Origin: Saxidomus purpurata
Lineage: Eukaryota > Mollusca > Bivalvia > Venerida > Veneridae
Assembly: GCA_022818135.1 (NCBI GenBank)
Contig: JAFMSR010000009.1
Coordinates: 18,334,413-18,398,412 of the forward strand
Direction of reading: 5' to 3'
Length of the DNA: 64,000 nucleotides
Both the position numbers and the translations under genes were made by a program. Positions 48,901-57,641 of the stretch are shown here, in pieces. Under the pieces are notes generated by a model. That model made no database searches, was not told the origin of the DNA, and worked only from the letters and a program-made list of their open reading frames with translations. Position 1 is the stretch's first letter. Each line of letters starts with the position of its first letter.

Positions 48901-49021
48901 CCAGCTTCCGATCCAGCTTTGACCTCCCTAAATGGTCTTGATGGGAATCGAACATATGCTGTTACAGTGAGAGGGGTTTCTAAAGATGGCCTAGAAGGGC
49001 CGAAAGCAAATGGTACAAGAT
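36796..49021 (+). CDS. Receptor gene B: gp130/Domeless-like class I cytokine receptor ectodomain (12 exons, 3' end not found)
   Basis: Twelve exons join in frame to 1,933 bases (about 644 residues). Order is the same as gene A: signal peptide, Ig-like D1, D2 with CIVQNYVESMTCSW and second pair CSHLHVEDGSC, D3, and three more FN3 domains. Ten of twelve exon lengths equal those of gene A; exon-end phases are 1-1-2-1-0-1-0-1-0-1-1-1. In D3 the WSxWS position reads GYSSDVRT. Hand-counted identity to gene A is about 58-77% per exon except exon 8 (about 90%). The expected role is a plasma-membrane receptor for a helical cytokine acting through JAK/STAT. No transmembrane or cytoplasmic exon was recognised between 49022 and the N gap at 53980, so the product could be secreted, truncated, or completed in the gap. 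The start ATG is set by the signal peptide and matching exon 1 length. Confidence 0.86.
36938..36969. repeat. Poly-T tract in receptor B intron 1
   Basis: About 30 consecutive T; likely a slippage-prone simple repeat or SINE/LINE tail remnant. Confidence 0.9.
37284..37592 (+). CDS. Receptor B exon 2: Ig-like domain D1
   Basis: Contains PIVCTGQNVTFMCS and YIRCFYDDDD, with sequons NVT, NAS, NES, NET and NST. Phase 1 at both ends, donor GTAAGT. Confidence 0.85.
38287..38404 (+). CDS. Receptor B exon 3: cytokine-receptor D2, first half
   Basis: C-x10-C-x-W signature present. Split Trp at the end (phase 2). Donor GTATGT as in gene A. Confidence 0.88.
38955..39029. mobile_element. MITE-B end fragment
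   Basis: Ends ATATCTGAGAGCGAGCCGCTT followed by TA, with AAAATATGTTATTTTCAGA-type interior. Only one terminus remains. Just upstream of receptor B exon 4. Confidence 0.65.
39133..39317 (+). CDS. Receptor B exon 4: cytokine-receptor D2, second half
   Basis: Contains QWTGCSHLHVEDGSCMW and AQNCGI. Ends phase 1 before GTTTGT. Confidence 0.88.
40473..40590 (-). mobile_element. Degenerate copy of the 53703 SINE
   Basis: Shares AGCTTATCGAGT, CTCGAGTCCGCTTC and GAACCTCCGG with the better preserved copy near the gap. Confidence 0.55.
41455..41835. mobile_element. MITE-A copy with internal duplication
   Basis: Typical interior (GTCATTATCCGTAAAATCAGCG, AGGCCTCTATATTGATTATTTG). A segment of about 120 bases (GTGCTAAAATGAGGCATTTATT onward) is repeated at about 41590 and 41727. 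Confidence 0.6.
41938..42262. repeat. Tandem repeat, about four units of 88-98 bp
   Basis: ATCACCACAGTACATCTAGG recurs at about 41938, 42026, 42114 and 42212. Between copies lie CATACAGTAAT and ACATAAAGTTTG motifs. Intronic in receptor B (exons 4-5). Confidence 0.9.
42552..42694 (+). CDS. Receptor B exon 5: D3 fibronectin III, first half
   Basis: VKPEPIVGLLAAVLNSTC, IKLSWKTI and WSSEW. Ends phase 0 before GTAAGC. Confidence 0.87.
42780..43006. mobile_element. MITE-A partial copy
   Basis: Interior from GTAAAGTTGTTGTATAACTA through the right terminus (GTAGGAATTGTCCCTTTAA). Left part missing. In receptor B intron 5. Confidence 0.6.
43150..43430. repeat. Tandem pair of a dispersed repeat
   Basis: TGACCTACAAAATTTGGCGG, GACCCTTTTGTCATA and GGCAAAGTTATAGCCAACGT occur twice about 160 bases apart. 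The block ends in GACGGACGGGCTGATAGACA, a tail common in molluscan dispersed repeats as I recall. Confidence 0.7.
43728..43887 (+). CDS. Receptor B exon 6: D3 fibronectin III, second half
   Basis: Begins EEEFSTPAGT; contains LRPFTQYTFSVYMKP and GYSSDVRTVEATT. Ends phase 1 before GTAAGA. Confidence 0.88.
43961..44327. mobile_element. MITE-A copy, full length
   Basis: Termini AAGGGACAAACCCTA and TAGGGTATGTCCCTT flanked by TA. In the intron between receptor B exons 6 and 7. Confidence 0.8.
44757..44854 (+). CDS. Receptor B exon 7: D4 fibronectin III, first half
   Basis: KPSASPEVIDGGYRWSP and TVCLLWK. Ends phase 0 before GTGAGA. Confidence 0.87.
45323..45593 (+). CDS. Receptor B exon 8: D4 fibronectin III, second half
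   Basis: GVLRGYNVTFTP, NGTYGCSPLLSC and YMVQIAARNENG. Ends phase 1 before GTACAT. Unusually close to receptor A exon 8. Confidence 0.9.
45899..46044 (+). CDS. Receptor B exon 9: D5 fibronectin III, first half
   Basis: ITNGIGDVYVSWLHP and NFTVFWCLKQMGDCK. Ends phase 0 before GTACGC. Confidence 0.88.
47158..47317 (+). CDS. Receptor B exon 10: D5 fibronectin III, second half
   Basis: VEWQTFNSDTTEAVLQI, YYVYGVSMRS and CSGFEWQSC. Acceptor TTACACAG is shared with gene A; donor GTAAGT, phase 1. Confidence 0.88.
48143..48292 (+). CDS. Receptor B exon 11: D6 fibronectin III, first half
   Basis: NTLLVTWDKL and GPIIDSYIVQYC. Phase 1 before GTATTA. Confidence 0.87.
48576..48803 (+). mobile_element. 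tRNA-derived SINE (family S), intronic copy
   Basis: A-box-like CGTGGTCAAGTGGTGAGAGT and B-box-like GGGTTCGCGCCC. These are followed by a body (CATGTCTCTTTATGTGA, TACTGGTTCTGCCCAGGAACG) and an ACAACAACAA tail. A second copy lies at 50028. Placed between receptor B exons 11 and 12. Confidence 0.8.
48890..49021 (+). CDS. Receptor B exon 12: D6 fibronectin III, second half
   Basis: LNGLDGNRTYAVTVRGVS and DGLEGPKANGTR, phase 1 before GTAAGT. Last recognised exon of gene B. Confidence 0.86.
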
Positions 49022-51590
49022 GTAAGTTTCGATAGAATTCACCATATATCAAACAGATGTCTTTATATTACGTCTAAAAGCCGTAGTGCTGTTGCTAATA
49101 ATTATTTTGAGTCGATTAGGTCCGTTCAATTATTTATGTTCATAACCTAAGAAACTTCCTGACTCTCCAACAGAGAAAATGCAATTAAAAGTTTACATTC
49201 CGTAAAAATGATCCATAGTTACAGTAACGGCCATGCAGAATTTGCAAAAGAAACTCTTAGTCCATAATGTGCTTTTTGTCGCTGATTTAACTTTAAGGAA
49301 AAAATGTTTGTGATACTGAAGCGGAAGCGAGACTAGACGGATGGAAAAATTCCCAAAAAGTGTGAAGCCGCTAGACAATTAAAACCAACTTCTAGAATGT
49401 CTTAAATGTGCCACTATTCGTATGAAAAAATACTATGAGCTATTAAGTTAATAGTATTGAAAAATATGTTTTGTCATTGTTTTCTAGATATAAATGTATA
49501 GAGAAGTACGTAGTTGGTGCAAGACAGGCGGTGTATTTAGGGAAATGATTGGAAATGAAGATCTTAGAACGTGTTTTTATAATATTTCAGGTTATTTTGA
49601 AATCGAAGGAAAAGATAACCCTAGACTAGGGAAGTGTCTCTGAAATGTACAGGTGGCCAAATGAATTCAGGCACGAGAAAAACGTCGCTTTGATGAAAAA
49701 AATGTATTTTACATTGAACTGATTCAAAATCACCGCAATAATTGTATTCAGACTATCAGTAAATTATAAATTACCTTAAACTGATGTTGAACACTCTGAA
49801 ATCTTATGCATTTTGTTTCTATTTTATTGTGATTTAGTCAAATGTATATCGGTGAAATATTTGTAACTCTCCCTATTTGTCTGATATAATGCGTTAAATG
49901 AGCCAACTACAGACAATAACAAATAGAATCATTTGTTAGTAAAGGTTGCATTACTTTTGCCACGATGTCATAAAACGTAATGTATTACTTGCGTCCCTTT
50001 TTCTTTCTTCTATTCAAATTTTTCATGCCCGCATCCGTGGTCCAGTGGTCAAGGTCACTGTAAGCTCTCATTAACAGAGGGTCATGGGTCCGAACCCTGC
50101 TACAGCCCATGTCTCTTTATGTGAGAAAGTTGCCAGTGTCTTATGCAGGATAGGGATCTGGTACTGGTTCTTCCCAGGAACGATTTTTAGGTAAACCACC
50201 AGCCTGTAATGATTGAAACGGACGTTGAACTAATACAACAACAAATTGTACATAGAAATCCATTATATTAATTCCGCTACTAAATTGAATATTTCAGGCA
50301 TGTTATATTGCTATATGGTCTTAAACCAGGTCAACACTTTGACTATCGGCAACAGCTACGAAATAACTATAACATACCGTTTTTATTTTATATCTGGCGA
50401 GTTATTGTACACATTACCAGAGTTGTAAGTTGGAGGTTTCATTTACATGCATATGAATGGTCTAGTATAATGTTCTTATGCTTGTGTGTACTTGATTTTA
50501 TTCTATCACTTTGGTAAGCTGTTAATGTTGAAATTTATGTTCACTTTGTATTTGTTGAAACCACTACACAGTTTTATTTATTTTGATAATGTTGTGTTGT
50601 AGTTTAAAGCTTTTTTTTATATTTCATTTACAGATTATTTCTGTTTCTGATAACGTTTCTGGTGTTGTTTATTTTTTACTTGATATTAATGTTTTGAACT
50701 CAATATAATTTCTATTTTGTTTTATTCTTTTTGCTCTCGTTTTTTTATCATGCTATTATGATCATTTTCAGTCACAACATTCACATGTTAAGCTTTTTAC
50801 TTTATTTGCATACTCTTCAATATTCACTTTATTATTATCACATGAGCACAGAGTGGTCAAGGTGAGTTATTGTGATAGCCTGATGTGTTTCAACATTGTT
50901 TTTGTCTTGAAACTCTAAAGACAGTCTTAATGAAACATGGTCAGCATGTTTTCCTTGATACACTCTAGATGGATTGAAACGGGTAACGTGGGACCAAAAA
51001 CTAGGCCATGAGTTAATGTTTTAGACAAAAAAAATCTCCTCCAATGACAGACATTATAAACTTCGTTCGCTCGAACTCAAAGGGACCGTTGATTTTAGTT
51101 CGAGGGATCGGTAGTTCGTGCCATCGGATCCACTATTCACCGGTTGTTATACTTAAGAAACTTAGAATAGATTATAATACGAATTTTGACGCATGTTTTG
51201 TGTATTTTATATTTCAAAAGTGCGTATTACACACCAAGGTGGAATCTCAATTTGTGGTAGCATGAAAATAAAGGTTAAATTCAGTCAAATTGACGACTTA
51301 AAAGCCGATTTCCGTTGCCGGTATACATAATTTTATTACGACGAAATACATTTCAACACGTTTTATATCATTGGAAAGCTAATAAAACACAAAAATTATT
51401 CGCTAACTCTAATTTTAGTAACAAAATGTAAAAGTCAAGATTTATTTCAAAATGTTTGCCTTGGTGAACATAGTGTCGAGTTTCAAACTTGTTTAGGGAC
51501 AAAAGGATAAAAAAGCTCACCAGTTCAAACGTTAGGTTAACTGCCTGTTAGTACAAATGAACAGAATCCCATCTGTCTAGTAGATGATAT
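49022..51590. other. Region 3' of receptor B without a convincing exon
   Basis: The missing transmembrane and cytoplasmic exons of receptor B should lie here or further right. Candidate acceptors at about 49050, 49590, 50297 and 50630 were examined. Each fails by intron size, phase or an early stop. The SINE at 50028-50245 is the only element recognised. Confidence 0.5.
50028..50245 (+). mobile_element. tRNA-derived SINE (family S), second copy
   Basis: A-box-like CCGTGGTCCAGTGGTCAAGG, B-box-like GGGTCCGAACCC, the same body and ACAACAACAA tail as the 48576 copy. About 1 kb past receptor B exon 12. Confidence 0.8.
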
Positions 51591-53115
51591 TCATCTTTCT
51601 GTGTCTTCGTTCTTGTAAGAGTCTATGAGCTTCTCTTCGTATGTAATTATGTGGATTGGTCTTCCATTAAACGGAATTTACGGAAGCCAGTCTGTTAGTT
51701 AAAAGCAAGAATCTGATTGGTTTCCATGTACCATTTCATTCGCTGATTGACAATGCTCTCCATGCTTTCCCAACCGGACTAGTGATGCTGATTGGGTGAT
51801 AGCTAGAAGTCTTATTTCGATCTTTCCCTTGTTTTGGATGGGTATCAAGGTTGTCTCTCCAACTTTATGGGAGTTTACCTTCACTACAGCTAAGGTTGTA
51901 GATCATTGCAGCGCAGCAAAGTTAAATAAGCATCTCATTTGTGATGCCATCTAGCCATGGTGATTTCTTGGATTTGAGATGTTTCAAGGCTTTTTGTAAC
52001 TCCTTCAGGTTGAAGCATTTTTCCTTAACCTCAGCTGAGCTATTGTGTCTCTTCTCCCTTTCCTCCTTTCGTTCCTATCTCTAGTGGTTTCTGCTGATAG
52101 GTATGTTACTCACATCTTCATAATTGTCAGCGAATTTATTTGCCTCCTGTTTTGCTGTCAGTGGTGTTTCTTTATCTACCAGATTTGTTGACCCCCCCAC
52201 CCCCGCCCCCTGTTGCTTCCTTCTTCATCTTCAACTGTTTTGTGAGCTTCCAAAGCTTTGTGCTATCCTTTTCCATGTTGAGGAATGCACTTTTCTCTCG
52301 CCAGCTTTTACTTCTGGTCTGGAGCTTGACTTTTAGGATGGTTCTTGGTACTAGCTTGCTGAAGCTCGATGTGTTGTATTTCCACCTCTCGTCTAGCTTC
52401 TGATAACTTATCCTAAACATCTTACTGGTCATCACCCTAGTATGACTTACTCACCTGGAACCTCGAAAAATTCACTTATGTGTGCATTTAACTCTTTGAT
52501 GACTTTGTTGGTGTTTCTGCCATCTTCACGTATTTCTCCAGAGGTCATATGTAAGTTCCTTGCATGAACTCTATTGACCTTCTTGAAGTTCCATCGAGGA
52601 GCTCCGCTCTTGTATGGTTTTGTACCGCATAGTGAGATTAACATGGCAATGGTAGTACAGTGTTGCTGAATTATCATGGTCATTGATCAGCATCAGTTTG
52701 TGCTCAAATTGCCAGACTTTAACCTCTTCTTCATGTTTGTCAATGTGGTCATATCCTGTATTCTGGAGAATGGCTTTTAAAGTCACCTATGACAAAAATG
52801 TTGATGTCCTTAACATGGATAGAATCCAAGGACAGAGGTTTGTCTTTGGGGGGCATTTTGACTACATCCATTACCGTATCGCTTAGTCTAAGGCCAGTGT
52901 AAGGATTCCTCCTTCTGTTCTTTCTAACATGTCGCAACGGAAGCACTGAAAGCCTCTAACTGCATGATTTTTACTTGGTAAGGTGAGTCTCTTGAATGCA
53001 GCGTAAACACTATGAAAGTCCAACTTTTGTAACCAATTATCATAAAGGTCAGTCAGAATGGTTAATATCTTGAAGAAATCTAGTTCGAGTTCGAAACTGG
53101 GTTGTGTAGAATATA
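51590..53115 (-). pseudogene. Jockey-like non-LTR retrotransposon fragment (endonuclease and 5' RT)
   Basis: Minus strand, across several frames, gives endonuclease pieces (CDMLERTEGGILTL, VIGDFKSHSPEY, EEVKVWQFEHKLMLIN, APRWNFKKVNR). Then come the linker (LNMEKDSTKLWKLTKQL) and start of the reverse transcriptase (LQKALKHLKSKKSPWLDGI, SSYHPISITS). The order fits jockey-type elements: AP endonuclease followed by RT. Many frameshifts and stops show it is dead, and the catalytic RT box is not present. It lies downstream of receptor B, in opposite orientation. Confidence 0.8.
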
Positions 53116-53702
53116 TCATAGAAAACCTTTTTAACAGTATAATGACCACATTTGCTTTCTAATCAACCAGAATGTTGGTCAAATCTAGATCGAGTCTGAA
53201 ACTTGGTTACAAGGGGTGAAATCTTGACCATCAGCTCAAATCATAGAAAAACCTTGTTAGTACTGTAGATGGCTTACATTTTTCCCAATCAGTATGAAAT
53301 TTAGTCAGAATGATTAACTCTTTGTATTGTCACAAGCTGTGTTTAAATTGTATGATTAGGCTGTGTTGAAGATGTTCTATTGTGAGCGATAAATGTCAAT
53401 ATTTTGGCCCTCTTGTTTAATTTTCTATTCTGATCACTTAAAGTTTCTTACTTAAAATGTTAAAATTTGTTTTACATTGTTTGCATTCGGGTATTTTATA
53501 AAAGCCTTTACCTCTTCAGTATGCTCTGTTGTATTATAATAAATGTTTATTTAATAATATCAATGTATGCACAAATGTATTTGCGGTTTTTAACCTTTCT
53601 ACTAATCTAACCGGTACCGGTAATAAAAGAGTTTTACAAACTCATTTTCATCAAGTTATAAATCAGATTAGTTTATACTAATTTATATTAGCTCGATTGT
53701 GA

Positions 53703-53870
53703 AGAAAGCTTGTAGCTTATCGAGTCACTCTCGAGTCCGCTTCCTGGAAAAACCAGTACTGGTGTCATATGAGGAAGTACGGACGTGACCCCAGTGGGGC
53801 TCAAACCCACAACCTCCGGGAGGAGCGGCCGACACCTTAACCTCTACACCACCGCTCCCCTCTTATTCCA
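53703..53870 (-). mobile_element. tRNA-derived SINE
   Basis: The reverse complement begins GGAGCGGTGGTGTAGAGGTT (A-box TGGTGTAGAGG) with a B-box-like GGGTTTGAGCCCC about 35 bases on. A body with CTCGAGAGTGACTCGATAAGC follows. A degenerate relative lies at 40473. Confidence 0.75.
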
Positions 53871-53979
53871 CTTTAATCTACCCCTGTCAAAAAACAGGTA
53901 GTAGCAACCTGGCTGACAAAATACCAGACAATTTGCAAAAGTCTCAGAGTCCAGTCGGATTTGCACTTACATTAAAATA

Positions 53980-54479
53980 NNNNNNNNNNNNNNNNNNNNN
54001 NNNNNNNNNNNNNNNNNNNNNNNNNNNNNNNNNNNNNNNNNNNNNNNNNNNNNNNNNNNNNNNNNNNNNNNNNNNNNNNNNNNNNNNNNNNNNNNNNNNN
54101 NNNNNNNNNNNNNNNNNNNNNNNNNNNNNNNNNNNNNNNNNNNNNNNNNNNNNNNNNNNNNNNNNNNNNNNNNNNNNNNNNNNNNNNNNNNNNNNNNNNN
54201 NNNNNNNNNNNNNNNNNNNNNNNNNNNNNNNNNNNNNNNNNNNNNNNNNNNNNNNNNNNNNNNNNNNNNNNNNNNNNNNNNNNNNNNNNNNNNNNNNNNN
54301 NNNNNNNNNNNNNNNNNNNNNNNNNNNNNNNNNNNNNNNNNNNNNNNNNNNNNNNNNNNNNNNNNNNNNNNNNNNNNNNNNNNNNNNNNNNNNNNNNNNN
54401 NNNNNNNNNNNNNNNNNNNNNNNNNNNNNNNNNNNNNNNNNNNNNNNNNNNNNNNNNNNNNNNNNNNNNNNNNNNNNNN
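53980..54479. other. Assembly gap, 500 N
   Basis: Exactly 500 undetermined bases; the round number suggests a placeholder of unknown true length. It separates the receptor B flank from the transposase-like gene. Confidence 0.99.
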
Positions 54480-54535
54480 CTTGTTTCATAAGAATTTACT
54501 TTTATTTTATTTATTTAACAAACTTCATCAGTCTC

Positions 54536-54740
54536 TGCAGCAATCACAAATGAATGGGGTATCTTTTCTTGCTACCCTCAATTCTGTACAATACTTGAGA
54601 TGCACCCAATGGGTGCACTTATCACAACCAACCCATTTAACAATAAAAAGGTTTTTTTTCACCATATTGTAGGCACTAACCAGATTTGTAGGAGAGTACT
54701 GCCTCAAAACCCTCTTTCTGTTAGATGGGGTTAACTGCAA
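54536..54740 (-). pseudogene. C-terminal half of a PHD finger, fragment
   Basis: The minus strand reads WVGCDKCTHWVHLKYC, then TPFICDCC and a stop. This is the second half of a PHD-type zinc finger (W-x2-C-x2-C...W-x-H...C-x2-C). The N-terminal zinc ligands are absent from the open frame, so it is a terminal exon or a relic. Adjacent to the gap, which may hold the rest. Confidence 0.6.
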
Positions 54741-54964
54741 TGTAAGGCCACACCAATTTGATTAATAGTTCGTCGGATTTTCCGCTACTTGAAAATCCTA
54801 AAGTGGAAAATAAAATAAAAAAAACCCCGCCGCATGTCCGTCAGAAATCAAATTTTATTTTTTGCGCAGCGCAAAATATCGTCGCTAATTTCTGGTACTT
54901 TCGGTTCATTTCGGTTCATTTCAAACACTTTTCGTTACAAAACGTCTCAAATTCAAGCGTTCGC

Positions 54965-55008
54965 GTAACAACATGCTTTCCGGTAGTGAAAATGGCGGCA
55001 ATGTGAAC
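54965..55008 (+). repeat. Left inverted repeat of the DDE-gene element, with YY1-like motif
   Basis: It starts GTAACAACATGCTTTCCGG and contains AAAATGGCGGC (54989-54999). It matches, inverted, the sequence at 60583-60627 with a few mismatches over about 43 bases. It ends 27 bases before the ATG, so it probably overlaps the promoter or first transcribed bases. Confidence 0.8.
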
Positions 55009-55034
55009 AGCTGTAAACTTTAGACCAAATCCAG

Positions 55035-57641
55035 ATGTTTTTGACAATGGCTTTATTGATTGTTGTGGTGTCAGTAAAGACGCATGATATGGTGACTGTC
55101 CTCTCTCCAACAATATATCGTTTTGAAAATTCAAAGACTTTTGAAGAGGTGTTTAAATTTTTGAAATTTGAACACGCCAATTTAAGTTGTGTTGATTACG
55201 AAAATGTCAAAATTAAACAAAATACTGGCGATAGTGGTATCATAATATCTGATCCAAAAAAATATAATTTGACTATTTGTGATGAAGTCTCGTCTAAGTA
55301 TATTGAATTTATCTTGAGTAGTAATACTGACAAAAATAACAATGACCTTCCACCGCCAGTGGCTGGTAAGAATGCCTTTACCACACTTCTTGACAGTATG
55401 AGAGAAAGAAAGCAGCCAAGCAAAATCGTGAAACCATCTAATGGGCCTGCCAAATTAAGAAATGATGTTATAGACTGGATATCTGAGTTTGACGAAGGTT
55501 GGACGTTAAGCACGATGCAGAGTGGAGAAGATGTAGTTAAATCTTTGAGTAGTGCTTTATGGTATATTGACACCTGTCACCAGAAATTTTCGGACAATGG
55601 TTGTCCAGTGCCGAAACTATTCAGACAGTTTAGTGGATACAATGATTATAAAAAAATACATCACAGAGTTCCGGTAGTAACATGTGAAAAACTTAATGAA
55701 CATTGCTTAAATCTAAACAAAGTGCTAGAATTTCCATCCATGGCCAGTGAAAAACATAAACAACTTGCTGGGTATATACAGTCATTATTTTTTTGTCTTA
55801 CTAAATATAAGGCTAGGTTGGAGAAGGATAATGAGCGTCACAAAAACAAATACCAAGCTGTGACTGATAGTAGTAACAAAGACGTGATTGAGAGTGATTC
55901 ACAGTGTTACTTTATTAAGCCTACCCAAGGTAAAGTAGAGAATATATACACTTCTTTAAACAAAGAGTTGGGTAAACTTGATAATTTTGTGTTCATTGAC
56001 CTTGACCGTTTCTCACCTGCAGATAGAATAGAAAGGAGAAAATACATTAAAGAAATAAAGCTTTCACATGCAATAATGATTTATCGCATAAATTATGGTG
56101 GTAATATAGGAACTTTGAATTTTGTATGGAAAGTCCCAACAGAACTTGATAATTCTACAAAGAATGGACAGGTGATAAGGAAAATTTCAAGTTCATTGCC
56201 AAAGTACTCGACAAGGGCTATGAGAAGAGACTTTATCAATAAGTATTCAAAACATGTGAAAACACCGAAAGTACTTCTTAGACATATGTATCATGATCTT
56301 ACTAAAACAGTGTCCAGCAATGAAAATGATGATCAGCGGTTGGTTAACGAAAGACTTACTGAAAATCTTTTGATGGCAGATGACGCAGAGCTGTTATTAG
56401 ACTATAGAAAAATGAACGGGAAAGACATTGATGAGAAGTTTGATAAGTTTTTTAATGAAATGGGAAAATATTTCGAAGAACAGGTCATGTCGGTACAGGA
56501 AAGGCGTCATGGTGAAGAACTTTACCTTCCTCTTGCTATTTCCATTGAAGATTTAAAATCTCAGGTGATCAAAAGATGTCCCCCAGATACACCTGTTCCT
56601 AATTCAGAGACTATAAGGTTGCAATTTACACCTGCCAATCCTTTTAAGAAAACAGCAATGAAATATTCTGGCCATTTTGATGTTAAATTCAGAGTGCAAA
56701 CTCGTCAGGCAAGAGCACATCATATAGATGGTCGCTATGTTGCCACTACATTTAAGTATTTGAAACAGTTTTGTGTCAAGTTTAGGAGGCAGTCTCTTTT
56801 TGTTTGTGTAGATGATAAATCTATTGTACCAATAGGAGAGCCTGGTTGTCCAATATCTTCAGGTGTGAGAGGGCATAACAAAGTAATGGCACCTGCTTCA
56901 GGCCCAGTCCTAGTAGCTGCTGATCATGACTTTCATATTGCAGGTTTAGTTCCATCTGTTGCTCTAGTAACAGAGACCCCAAATAGTTCGAACGATAGTT
57001 TTTTCTCTGGTCAGGTATTTGTTACAACCAAGGACAAGGTGTTTCAGCCATCAAGTCCAATAAGACATGCAACTGAACTTACCAGAATTCTCAGGGACCA
57101 TTACTGTGACGACAATGTTAATTTGAATGTTCCAGTATTATGCATATTGTCTGATGGGGGACCGGACCATAGAATAACATACGAGTCAGTGAAAGTGTCT
57201 TTGATTCAGCTATTCATGCAGCTAGATCTTGATTTGCTTATAGCAATACGAACTGCCCCAAATAACAGTTGGCTTAACCCAGCAGAGCGTTGTATGGCTA
57301 TTTTAAATTTAGGCTTGCAACATGTAGCATTGTCAAGAAATCCGATGCCTGAAAACTTTGAAAAGATGATAAAAAACAAATCTTCACTAAATGCTGTTCG
57401 TAATGCCACAACAAGACAAAAACAATTAAAGGAAGCATTTGGAGAGTCAGTTCAAGGTGTGATAGCGAAAGTGAATGAACGTTTCAGTCGCCTCAAGTTG
57501 AAGGGGGAAACATTCAAGACTTATATTGGGGTGACAGAGGAAGACATGGAGGATGCTTTCAAAATCATAAATGATACAACCAACGCCAATGTTGACTGCA
57601 CTGTTAGCAGTAAAGAGTTTAAACAGAGTAAAGAAATTCAG
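55035..57641 (+). CDS. DDE protein exon 1
   Basis: 869 codons up to KEIQ, donor GTATAA. Contains the whole DDE-like domain (about residues 585-790). Reading through the donor meets a stop one codon later. Confidence 0.9.

Noticed and set aside
49049..49112. Possible transmembrane exon right after receptor B exon 12 (KAVVLLLIIILSRL in phase)
   Set aside because: The implied intron is under 35 bases, too short for normal splicing, and the segment carries charged residues in the core with a stop soon after.
49591..49644. Short terminal exon for receptor B (CYFEIEGKDNPRLGKCL then stop) after ATATTTCAG
   Set aside because: Phase fits and would give a secreted form, but it is only about 17 residues, with no counterpart found for gene A. 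Kept only as an idea to test with cDNA.
50633..50699. Hydrophobic stretch LFLFLITFLVLFIFYLILMF after an acceptor-like CATTTACAG
   Set aside because: It is in the wrong phase for receptor B exon 12 (the required frame meets TGA after four codons). T-rich DNA gives such peptides by chance.
52140..52435. Overlapping plus and minus open frames of 87 residues
   Set aside because: The plus-strand frame is antisense to the decayed jockey-like linker and RT. The minus frame is part of that pseudogene, not a separate gene.
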